Assembly: GCA_002431965.1 (NCBI GenBank) | Contig: DJEW01000025.1 | Location: 1 to 6,760, forward strand | Direction of reading: 5' to 3' | Length of the DNA stretch: 6,760 nt | DNA from: Clostridiales bacterium UBA5888 | Lineage (GTDB): Bacteria; Bacillota; Clostridia; Oscillospirales; Oscillospiraceae | Shown here: piece after piece, positions 1 to 5,654 of the stretch | Layout: each line of letters starts with the position of its first letter | How positions within the stretch are numbered: position 1 is the stretch's first letter | Program-made: the position numbers and the translations under genes | The notes under the pieces: model-generated | Database searches by the model: none | Seen by the model: only the letters and a program-made list of their open reading frames with translations | What the model was told of the DNA's origin: nothing

Positions 1-36
1 TGGGGCGTGGGCTACAAGTTTGAAGTGAACGAGTAA
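1..36 (+). CDS. Response regulator (OmpR/PhoB type), C-terminal end only
   Basis: The first 11 codons read WGVGYKFEVNE and then TAA (34-36). An aromatic 'WG.GY.F' ending is the usual last strand and wing of the winged-helix DNA-binding domain in OmpR/PhoB-family response regulators. The stop lies 9 bases before the start of the histidine kinase gene, which fits a co-transcribed two-component pair in which this protein is the phospho-acceptor and DNA-binding partner. Only the tail is visible, so the receiver domain and the target genes cannot be judged. The downstream htrA-like gene is a plausible target, by inference. Confidence 0.85.
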   Translation, partial: WGVGYKFEVNE

Positions 37-45
37 GGCACGGAT

Positions 46-1473
46 ATGAAAAGCATCTATCTGCGCAACTTTGTCGCCACCGCCATCATGGTGTCGGTGT
101 GCTTTCTCGTTGTGGCGCTTTCATTTGTCGGCATCGGGCGCAACTATCTCATCAGCGAGTACCGCGAGGACATGGTCAACTCCGCGCGCGAGGTTTCGCG
201 CACGGCGGCGGCGATCGCGCCGACTGATTCGCTCAGCAGCTGGGTGCTGGGCATGACGCTCAGCTCCGTGGCAAACTCAACGGGCAACCAGGTGTTCATT
301 GCAAACCCGGAGGGCGTGATCGTCACCTGCTCCGACAGAAGACCGGTGTGCGAGCATATGGGCTATAAGCTCCCGGATGATATAATGCATCAGCTTTCCG
401 CGAACGGCTCGATAAACCAGATCACAAACCTCGGCGGGCTGTACGATACCAACCGCTACGTCGTCGCTCAGCCGATAATCGTGGCGGACACGGGGGAGAC
501 GCTCGGCTATGTGTTCGTCACGAACGTCATTGACAATATGCTCGGCGCATGGTCTACGTTTCTTGGCGTGACGGCGGTCGTGACGGCGGCGGTGTTCATC
601 GCGGCGCTCGCCATATCGCTCGTCTACTCCAAGCGCATGGCGCGCCCGCTGGACGAAATGGCCGCCGCCTCGCGCAAATTCGCGCGGGGGGACTTCTCTG
701 TCCGCGTCAGGCAGGAGGACGATACCGCCGACGAGATGGGCTCGCTCATCGAGTCCTTCAACAAAATGGCGGACTCGCTGGAGAAGGCCGAGGCGCGCCG
801 CAGCGAGTTCATTGCCAATATCTCGCATGAGCTGCGCACCCCGATGACCACGATCTCCGGCTTTGCCGACGGCATACTTGACGGCACTATCCCCAAGGAG
901 GACGAGGAGAAGTATCTCATCTCCATCCGCGATGAGACGCGGCGGCTGTCGCGCCTTGTGCGGGATATGCTCGACGTGTCGCAGATGAAGGCGCGCGCCG
1001 CCGACCCCAGCAAGCGCACGGTGTTCGATCTGACGGAGCTTGTGCTGCAAACGCTTTTGAGCTTTGAGTCGCGCGCAACGAAGAAAGGGCTGGATGTTGA
1101 CCCCCAGCTGCCCGATAACCACATCATGGTGCGCGCTGATAAGGACGCAATAACCCAGGTCATCTACAATCTGCTCGACAACGCCGTGAAATTCGCGCAC
1201 GAGGGCACGTGCATCACGGTGCGCCTCTACAAAGACAACGGCAAGGCGTATGTCTCCGTCAAGGATGTGGGAGAGACCATCCCGCCGGACGATCTGCCCT
1301 TCATCTTCGACCGCTTCCACAAGTCCGACCGCTCGCGCAGTCTTGATACCACGGGCGTGGGGCTGGGGCTTTATCTTGTGAAGAGCATCATCAACAGCCA
1401 TGACGAGGATATTGCCGTGCGCAGCGAGGACGGCGTGACGGAGTTTGTGTTCACTCTTGCGCTGGCACAGTAG
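46..1473 (+). CDS. Sensor histidine kinase (HAMP-HisKA-HATPase)
   Basis: This 475-residue membrane sensor kinase should autophosphorylate on histidine and pass the phosphate to the response regulator encoded just upstream. A first TM segment lies at about residues 9-30, followed by an extracytoplasmic sensor region at about 31-169 with two cysteines (C95, C102) that could form a disulfide. A second TM segment is at about 170-194 and a HAMP linker at about 195-247. The HisKA H-box reads FIANISHELRTP with the phospho-acceptor H261. The HATPase domain has an N-box (I373 to K382, with N375 and N379), a G1 box reading DVGETI (407-412) in place of the textbook DxGxG, and a good G2 box TGVGLGLY (436-443). 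No PAS domain is seen between HAMP and HisKA, unlike WalK. The start at 46 has only a weak Shine-Dalgarno (AAGG near 35-38) overlapping the upstream stop, which suggests translational coupling. The two-TM layout and htrA-like neighbour resemble CssS, but the stimulus is unknown. Confidence 0.95.
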   Translation: MKSIYLRNFVATAIMVSVCFLVVALSFVGIGRNYLISEYREDMVNSAREVSRTAAAIAPTDSLSSWVLGMTLSSVANSTGNQVFIANPEGVIVTCSDRRPVCEHMGYKLPDDIMHQLSANGSINQITNLGGLYDTNRYVVAQPIIVADTGETLGYVFVTNVIDNMLGAWSTFLGVTAVVTAAVFIAALAISLVYSKRMARPLDEMAAASRKFARGDFSVRVRQEDDTADEMGSLIESFNKMADSLEKAEARRSEFIANISHELRTPMTTISGFADGILDGTIPKEDEEKYLISIRDETRRLSRLVRDMLDVSQMKARAADPSKRTVFDLTELVLQTLLSFESRATKKGLDVDPQLPDNHIMVRADKDAITQVIYNLLDNAVKFAHEGTCITVRLYKDNGKAYVSVKDVGETIPPDDLPFIFDRFHKSDRSRSLDTTGVGLGLYLVKSIINSHDEDIAVRSEDGVTEFVFTLALAQ

Positions 1474-1513
1474 AGCATAATGGAATACCTTTTTCAGAAT
1501 TTGAGGTTTCGAT

Positions 1514-2830
1514 ATGAATAATAATGATTGGTATGATAACTCCACCTGGTACGAGCCGCTGCACCCCGAGACAGAAACGGCAGGACCGGAGCGCGGAAAA
1601 AAGAAAAAAATAACCTGGACAAAGGCGCGCATCGTGGGCGCGGTGGTGCTGGTGCTGCTTCTTATTGCGGGCACGTCGCTGCTCTTCGCCCAGCGCAGCC
1701 AGCAGCGCTCATACGGCTTCTACTGGGGCGAGGGAGACAACACCCCGTGGAGCGCCGACGGCAGGGACGGCACGAATAAGCTTCCCGACAGCAGCGAGGA
1801 GTTTTTTGACAGCTTCTATACCGAGACGGACACGGACACGGCAAAGATAAATATCCCCGCCGTCACGTATGACGAGAGCTTTTCCCTCACGCTGGAAGAG
1901 CCGGGCGAGCAGGAGCTGACGCTCAACGAGCTTTATGACGCCTGCGCGCCCTCCATCGTCGCCATCTACGGCTATGTCGATGGGCAGACGGGGTATTACT
2001 GGGGCTCGGGCGTGGTGCTGAGCGAGGATGGGCTTATCCTCACGAACACGCACGTTGTCAACGGCTGCGACCGCGCGACGGTGAAGCTCGCAGACAACAG
2101 CGAGTATGAGGCGAAGCTCGTCGGCGCGGACACGATAAGCGATGTTGCACTGCTGAAAATTGAAGCCGATGGGCTGCCCGCCGCGCACTTCGGCGTGAGC
2201 GCAGATCTCAAGGTCGGCGACGCTGTCGCCGCTATCGGCAACCCCCTCGGCGAGACGTTCCGCATGACCATGACCGACGGCATAATTTCCGCCATCGACC
2301 GCGGCATAAGCTACAAAGGGCACGACATGACCGTTCTTCAGACGAACACCGCCATAAACGAGGGCAACTCCGGCGGCGCGCTCTTCAATATGTACGGGCA
2401 GGTCATCGGCATCACGAACATGAAGATGATGTCAACCTACTCCAGCATTGAAGGCATAGGCTTTGCCATCCCCAGCGCAACCATCGGCAGCGTGGTGGAT
2501 TCGCTCATCAAATACGGCGAGGTCAAAGGCCGCCCGAGCGTCGGCATCACCGTCGGCGCGATCCCGGATGTGGCGCGCGAGGAGTATGGGCTGCCGGAGG
2601 GGCTGTACGTTTCCGCCGTGGCTGAAAACTCTGATGCGGCGCGGCAGGGCATGAAAGTCGGCGATGTTATCACCGAGGTCAACTATCAGCGCGTCACCAC
2701 CACCGATGAGATAAATGCCATCAAGAACACGCTGGAGGTTGGCGATGTGATGGTTTTCACCGTCTGGCGCGACGGTGAGACACTGGAGTTCGAGGTCATG
2801 CTCATGGACACGAACACGATCTATAATTGA
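1514..2830 (+). CDS. Membrane-anchored HtrA/DegP-type trypsin-like serine protease with PDZ domain
   Basis: A 438-residue HtrA-family protease/chaperone, expected to degrade or refold misfolded proteins on the outer face of the membrane. A cytoplasmic N-terminus with a KKKK stretch precedes one TM anchor (about residues 39-59). A Ser/Thr/Asp/Glu-rich linker follows (about 70-135), then the trypsin-like domain (about 140-335). The catalytic triad is intact: H180 in TNTHVV, D210 in SDVALLKI and S286 in GNSGGALF. One PDZ domain (about 341-433, with EGLYVSAV and MKVGDVI) completes the protein, which is typical of Gram-positive HtrA. GAGGT at 1503-1507, 6 bases before the ATG, supports this start. 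The gene begins 40 bases after the kinase stop with no terminator or promoter seen between, so it probably belongs to the same operon. A strong terminator follows. This is a family-level call; I do not assign htrA, htrB or yyxA specifically. Confidence 0.96.
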   Translation: MNNNDWYDNSTWYEPLHPETETAGPERGKKKKITWTKARIVGAVVLVLLLIAGTSLLFAQRSQQRSYGFYWGEGDNTPWSADGRDGTNKLPDSSEEFFDSFYTETDTDTAKINIPAVTYDESFSLTLEEPGEQELTLNELYDACAPSIVAIYGYVDGQTGYYWGSGVVLSEDGLILTNTHVVNGCDRATVKLADNSEYEAKLVGADTISDVALLKIEADGLPAAHFGVSADLKVGDAVAAIGNPLGETFRMTMTDGIISAIDRGISYKGHDMTVLQTNTAINEGNSGGALFNMYGQVIGITNMKMMSTYSSIEGIGFAIPSATIGSVVDSLIKYGEVKGRPSVGITVGAIPDVAREEYGLPEGLYVSAVAENSDAARQGMKVGDVITEVNYQRVTTTDEINAIKNTLEVGDVMVFTVWRDGETLEFEVMLMDTNTIYN

Positions 2831-2869
2831 CACGGCGTCAATTGATGCAGCACTGCACGATGCCGCCAT

Positions 2870-2910
2870 CCGCCCCCGGCGCACGGACGCGCCGGGGGCG
2901 GTAAGCTTTT
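2870..2910 (+). terminator. Intrinsic terminator after the htrA-like gene
   Basis: A perfect 13-bp GC-only stem (2870-2882 with 2889-2901) closes a 6-base loop, ACGGAC. It is followed by TAAGCTTTT. The U-run is short and interrupted, but the stem is very stable and it sits 40 bases after the protease stop codon. It ends the two-component/protease operon and insulates the glycine-controlled unit downstream. Confidence 0.85.
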
Positions 2911-2981
2911 GCAATATGAACGAATGATGAACATCGGGTGCGCCGCTGTTTTTCACATTCCGACAAAATACATAAAAACCC

Positions 2982-3010
2982 TTGCAATGTGTCGGCTCCT
3001 GTGCTATATT
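2982..3010 (+). promoter_or_regulatory. Sigma-A promoter with extended -10 for the glycine riboswitch leader
   Basis: The -35 box is TTGCAA (2982-2987; 4 of 6 matches to TTGACA). A 17-base spacer leads to -10 TATATT (3005-3010; 5 of 6 matches to TATAAT). A TGC at 3002-3004 directly before the -10 makes an extended -10 (TGn). The predicted transcription start is near 3017, shortly before the first hairpin of the leader, giving an untranslated leader of about 220 nt before the ATG at 3240. No other promoter-like pair between 2911 and 3031 was as good. Confidence 0.75.
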
Positions 3011-3030
3011 GTGCTCACAACAAAATAATT

Positions 3031-3068
3031 CCGCAGAACCCAGCAGAATCCGGTGAGACTGCTGGCGG
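3031..3068 (+). ncRNA. 5' hairpin of the riboswitch leader (possible 'ghost' aptamer)
   Basis: CCAGCAG (3040-3046) pairs perfectly with CTGCTGG (3059-3065) around a 12-base loop. An outer CCG/CGG pairing (3031-3033 with 3066-3068) adds a closing helix with a 6-base bulge. The linker to the aptamer is only GAGGA-like. Glycine riboswitches usually occur as two aptamers. In singlet forms a reduced stem, called a ghost aptamer, takes the place of the missing one and makes tertiary contacts. The position and length fit that role, but the assignment is inference because the stem is not conserved in sequence. It carries none of the CCGAAGG or CTCTCAGG core motifs, so it should not bind glycine itself. 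Confidence 0.55.
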
Positions 3069-3072
3069 AGGA

Positions 3073-3150
3073 AACTCTGGAGAATCCCTTTTTTGGGTGC
3101 CGAAGGTGCAAGATCGTTTCGATCGAATCTCTCAGGCCAAAGGACAGAGC
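3073..3150 (+). ncRNA. Glycine riboswitch aptamer (singlet, second-aptamer type)
   Basis: The conserved glycine-aptamer core is clear: GGAGA at 3079-3083, GCCGAAGGTGCAA at 3099-3111, and CTCTCAGG at 3129-3136 followed by AAAGGACAGAG ending at 3149. Helix P1 is CTCTG (3075-3079) with CAGAG (3145-3149). A hairpin with arms near 3085-3088 and 3095-3098 has a T-rich loop. A second hairpin is GATCG/CGATC around TTT (3112-3124). The spelling matches the second aptamer of tandem glycine riboswitches better than the first. The downstream gene is an AGCS amino acid:sodium symporter, a family commonly controlled by this riboswitch class. The RNA is expected to bind glycine and control the terminator at 3191-3222. 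Confidence 0.95.
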
Positions 3151-3181
3151 GAGTGTATGGCATTTTTGTGTGCCTTTGCTC

Positions 3182-3222
3182 TTCATCCAGAGTTGCTGTT
3201 TTGTCGGCAACTTTATTTTTTT
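3182..3222 (+). terminator. Riboswitch expression platform: antiterminator strand plus intrinsic terminator
   Basis: The terminator stem is AGTTGCTG (3191-3198) with CGGCAACT (3205-3212), 8 bp including one G-U, with loop TTTTGT. A U-rich tail follows at 3212-3222, broken by a single A. The segment 3186-3194 is a perfect 9-base complement of 3073-3081, the 5' side of aptamer helix P1. With A3185 bulged, the pairing extends to 12 bp (3073-3084 with 3182-3194). It uses up AGTT (3191-3194) of the terminator's 5' arm. P1 and this antiterminator therefore cannot coexist. Glycine binding should stabilise P1, free the terminator arm and stop transcription, making this an OFF switch. The 3151-3181 spacer shows only a weak GGCA/TGCC hairpin (3159-3162 with 3171-3174). 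Confidence 0.88.
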
Positions 3223-3239
3223 GCTCAGGAGGAACACAA

Positions 3240-4631
3240 ATGTCATTGCTCAGCATCGTGCAGAAGATCAACATGTATCTCTCGGATTATGTTCTCATAA
3301 TCCTTCTCGTCGGCACGGGTCTTTTCTTCTCGATAAAGACAAGGTTTGTGCAGGTGCGCTGCTTCAGGGAGGGCTGGCGCCGCACGTTCGGCAACTTCTC
3401 TCTCCACGGCGGCAGGCAGGAAAGGGGAATAAGCTCGTTCCAGGCGCTCGCCACGGCCATCGCCGCGCAGGTCGGCACGGGCAACATCATCGGCGCGTCC
3501 GGCGCTATCCTCATCGGTGGTCCCGGAGCTATCTTCTGGATGTGGATAATTGCCTTCTTCGGCATGGCGACCATCTATTCCGAGGCGGTGCTCGCGCAGG
3601 AGACGCGCGTGGTCAAGCCCGACGGCACCATTCACGGCGGTCCGGTCTATTACATCAAGCGCGCCTTCCCCAACGCCTTCGGCAAATTCCTTGCGGGCTT
3701 CTTCGCCGTCGCCATCATCCTTGCCCTTGGCTTTATGGGCTGCATGGTGCAGTCCAACTCCATCGGCGAGACCTGCGCCAATGCGCTCGGTGTTCCCGCG
3801 TGGACGGTCGGCATAGTCGTCACCGTCATCGCCGCGGTCATCTTCCTCGGCGGCATCCGGCGCATTGCCTCCGTCACGGAGAAAATGGTGCCCGTCATGG
3901 CGGCGCTGTACATCCTCGGCGGTCTTGTCATCCTTGTTGCGCGCATCAAGTATGTGCCGGAGACCATCGGCATGATCTTCAAGTACGCCTTTGTTCCCAA
4001 TGCCATCATCGGCGGCAGCCTGGGCTATGCCCTCAAGACCGCGATAAGCCAGGGCGTGAAGCGCGGGCTTTTCTCCAACGAGGCGGGCATGGGCTCCACG
4101 CCGCACGCCCACGCCATGGCAAACGTCAGGAAGCCGCATGATCAGGGCGTTGTCGCCATGGTCGGCCTCTTCTTTGACACGTTCGTCGTTCTCACGATGA
4201 CCGCCCTCATCGTCATTTCCACGCTCTATGCCGGCAACGGACCTCTTGCCTCCGGCGCGGCGGAGGGCATCAGCAAGACCAATATGGCGCAGCTCGCGTT
4301 CTCCTCCGTCCTCGGCGATAAGGTCGGCCCGCTGTTTGTCGCCGTGTGCCTTTTCTTCTTCGCGTTCTCCACCGTTCTCAGCTGGAACTTCTTCGGCAAG
4401 GTCAATGTTGAGTATCTCTTCGGCAAGAAAGCCGTGCCCGTATACTCCGTGCTTGCTCTCGGCTTCATCTTCCTCGGCTCCTGCCTCTCCAACGATCTTG
4501 TCTGGGAGCTGACGGATATGTTCAACCAGCTCATGGTCATCCCCAACGTTACCGCACTCATCGCGCTCTCGTCCCTCGTCGTCGCGGCAAGCAAGACCGC
4601 CGGTGAAGAGGAGCGGATTAAGACCAGATAA
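3240..4631 (+). CDS. Sodium:alanine/glycine symporter, AGCS family
   Basis: A 463-residue integral membrane transporter of the AGCS (alanine or glycine:cation symporter) family, which imports glycine and/or alanine with sodium. Family hallmarks are an N-terminal TM (about residues 16-31), the conserved stretch FQAL (67-70) leading into QVGTGNIIG (77-85), and the signature GGPGAIFWMWIIAFFGM (93-109). Near the middle is RGLFSNEAGMGSTPHAHA (F278 to G285 at its core). Hydrophobic segments continue to about residue 455, and the length is normal for the family. The frame is open upstream to 3093, but I place the start at ATG 3240. AGGAGG (3227-3232) lies 7 bases before it, the upstream part would run through the riboswitch and terminator, and MSLLSIVQKI is a natural family N-terminus. 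The gene is single, preceded by a glycine riboswitch and followed by its own terminator. The riboswitch argues that glycine is a physiological substrate; alanine transport cannot be excluded. Confidence 0.96.
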   Translation: MSLLSIVQKINMYLSDYVLIILLVGTGLFFSIKTRFVQVRCFREGWRRTFGNFSLHGGRQERGISSFQALATAIAAQVGTGNIIGASGAILIGGPGAIFWMWIIAFFGMATIYSEAVLAQETRVVKPDGTIHGGPVYYIKRAFPNAFGKFLAGFFAVAIILALGFMGCMVQSNSIGETCANALGVPAWTVGIVVTVIAAVIFLGGIRRIASVTEKMVPVMAALYILGGLVILVARIKYVPETIGMIFKYAFVPNAIIGGSLGYALKTAISQGVKRGLFSNEAGMGSTPHAHAMANVRKPHDQGVVAMVGLFFDTFVVLTMTALIVISTLYAGNGPLASGAAEGISKTNMAQLAFSSVLGDKVGPLFVAVCLFFFAFSTVLSWNFFGKVNVEYLFGKKAVPVYSVLALGFIFLGSCLSNDLVWELTDMFNQLMVIPNVTALIALSSLVVAASKTAGEEERIKTR

Positions 4632-4649
4632 CCCCCAAAAACTAAATAT

Positions 4650-4685
4650 ACAGCCGTATGCGCACGCAGGCATACGGCTGTTTTT
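4650..4685 (+). terminator. Intrinsic terminator after the symporter gene
   Basis: A perfect 12-bp stem, ACAGCCGTATGC (4650-4661) with GCATACGGCTGT (4670-4681), encloses an 8-base loop and is followed by a T-run. The run continues the terminal T of the stem, giving five Ts at 4681-4685. It starts 18 bases after the symporter stop codon and separates that unit from the metal operon. Confidence 0.93.
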
Positions 4686-4718
4686 ACAGAATGTACATAT
4701 TTCATTTAAATATATTGC

Positions 4719-4747
4719 TTGACGCGGCGGAGTAAAAGGCGTATAAC
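4719..4747 (+). promoter_or_regulatory. Sigma-A promoter of the metal-related operon
   Basis: TTGACG (4719-4724; 5 of 6) and TATAAC (4742-4747; 5 of 6) are separated by 17 bases, the best promoter in the window. An AT-rich stretch at 4686-4718 lies just upstream and could act as an UP element. Transcription should begin near 4754, about 37 bases before the first gene. An inverted repeat, GCGTATA (4739-4745) with TATACGC (4768-4774), overlaps the -10 box and could be an operator. I see no clear Bacillus-type Zur box. Confidence 0.8.
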
Positions 4748-4790
4748 TTACAGCGTAATTGAGAAGGTATACGCAAAAGAAGGCATATAA

Positions 4791-5336
4791 ATGAAGAAAA
4801 AGGATCATTTGCAGATAGGTCGGCTTCTGCTGGAGCAGAAAGGCGTTGACCTGCGCGGCGCAAAGAGGCTTATGTTCCTCTTCGGCTGCGTCGAGCCGGA
4901 CATAAATCCTTTCACATATACGCGCGGGCTCTTCCGGCATGAGTTCATGCATGGGCATCATGCGGACAATTCGCTGCGTCACAGGCACAAGCTCATGCGC
5001 AAGCTCACAAAAAGCGGGGTGCGTTCGCCGTGGCAGTGGTTTTCGTTCGGCACGCTCATCCACTATTCTGTTGACAGCTTCACCTTTGCCCACAACAAGA
5101 TTTTTTCCGGCACAATGGCGGATCACCTGCGCTATGAAAACCAGCTGCACGCTGCGTTTTCCGACTATGCCAGGGGCAGGGAGGGACGCCGCAAAGCCCC
5201 GATAAAGGGTATACGCAGCCTTGATAAGCTGCATGAGAGCTATATCCACGGCAGCGGCGCGGCGGAGCGCGACTGCCGGTTCATCATGGGCTCTGTGAAG
5301 TGGCTGTGGCGCATCATGCCGAAAAAGGCAAACTGA
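4791..5336 (+). CDS. Zinc-dependent phospholipase C-like family protein
   Basis: A 181-residue protein that matches, by motif pattern, the short clostridial proteins annotated as 'zinc dependent phospholipase C family'. Candidate metal ligands appear in the expected order: H6 near the N-terminus, GCVEPD with D37, H54-G-H56, the HYSVD pair H91/D95, H101 soon after, and the DHLRYENQLH segment with H112, E116 and H120. It has no signal peptide or TM segment, so unlike secreted bacterial phospholipases C it is probably cytoplasmic. It is also shorter than those enzymes (about 370 residues), lacking any membrane-binding C-terminal domain. AGAAGG (4778-4783), 7 bases before the ATG, supports the start. 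It is the first gene after a strong promoter and lies 21 bases before a His/Cys membrane protein and upstream of a ZnuA-like gene. That context suggests a metal-linked role. Lipase activity is not demonstrated, and the family name may mislead. Confidence 0.75.
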   Translation: MKKKDHLQIGRLLLEQKGVDLRGAKRLMFLFGCVEPDINPFTYTRGLFRHEFMHGHHADNSLRHRHKLMRKLTKSGVRSPWQWFSFGTLIHYSVDSFTFAHNKIFSGTMADHLRYENQLHAAFSDYARGREGRRKAPIKGIRSLDKLHESYIHGSGAAERDCRFIMGSVKWLWRIMPKKAN

Positions 5337-5357
5337 TTTTTTGAAAAGGAGAGACGC

Positions 5358-5654
5358 ATGAAGCTTGTAAAGATAAACGTAAAAATGCTTGTGGCGCTTG
5401 CTGTGGCGCTCGTTGTGCTGTGCTCTCTTGTTTTCGCCGCAGTGGAGGCAGGGCATCATGACTGCACAGGCGAGGACTGCGCAATATGCCGCCAGATATC
5501 CGCCTGCTGCGACCTGCTGAAGAATATTCTGCTCCATACCGTGCCGGCTATTTTTGCCGCAGCAGCGCTGTGCGCCGCCGTGTCTGCGGCGGCGGTGTTT
5601 GCCGTTGATGGAGCATACACTCTCGTTTCGCTCAAGGTAAAGCTTTCGGATTAA
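5358..5654 (+). CDS. Small two-TM membrane protein with His/Cys metal-binding-like segment
   Basis: A 98-residue protein of unknown function. A first TM segment (about residues 9-30) leads into GHHDCTGEDCAICRQISACC, with H33, H34, C36, C41, C44, C50 and C51. A second TM segment lies at about 58-84, followed by a short hydrophilic tail. The spacing C-x4-C-x2-C-x5-CC with two adjacent histidines looks like a soft-metal or zinc site. I recall similar small proteins ahead of zinc ABC transporter genes in Clostridia, but I can give no named family. AAGGAG (5346-5351), 6 bases before the ATG, is a good ribosome site, and the gene starts 21 bases after the phospholipase-like gene, so the two are co-transcribed. 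The likely topology puts the Cys/His loop outside the membrane, where it could hand metal to the ZnuA-like lipoprotein (inference). Its stop codon TAA (5652-5654) is formed by the left end of the structured element that follows. Confidence 0.85.
   Translation: MKLVKINVKMLVALAVALVVLCSLVFAAVEAGHHDCTGEDCAICRQISACCDLLKNILLHTVPAIFAAAALCAAVSAAAVFAVDGAYTLVSLKVKLSD

Noticed and set aside
3041..3070. GAATCCGGTGAGACT followed by CTGGCGGAG resembles part of a cobalamin riboswitch core.
   Set aside because: No B12-box-like sequence or other cobalamin aptamer parts occur around it, the segment is taken up by a clean 7-bp hairpin, and the adjacent glycine aptamer explains the leader.
3093..3239. An in-frame 49-codon N-terminal extension of the symporter, open back to 3093.
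   Set aside because: It would translate through the riboswitch core and terminator. The ATG at 3240 has a perfect AGGAGG and gives the normal family N-terminus.
2938..3300. Open reading frames on both strands through the 2911-3240 leader.
   Set aside because: They overlap the promoter, riboswitch and terminator, have no ribosome site of note, and encode low-complexity or unrecognisable proteins.
3243..5537. A 764-codon minus-strand open frame, and others of several hundred codons such as 277-1674.
   Set aside because: They are antisense shadows of well-identified + strand genes in GC-rich DNA. Their translations are rich in His, Arg, Asp and Ala with no domain, and they cross terminators.
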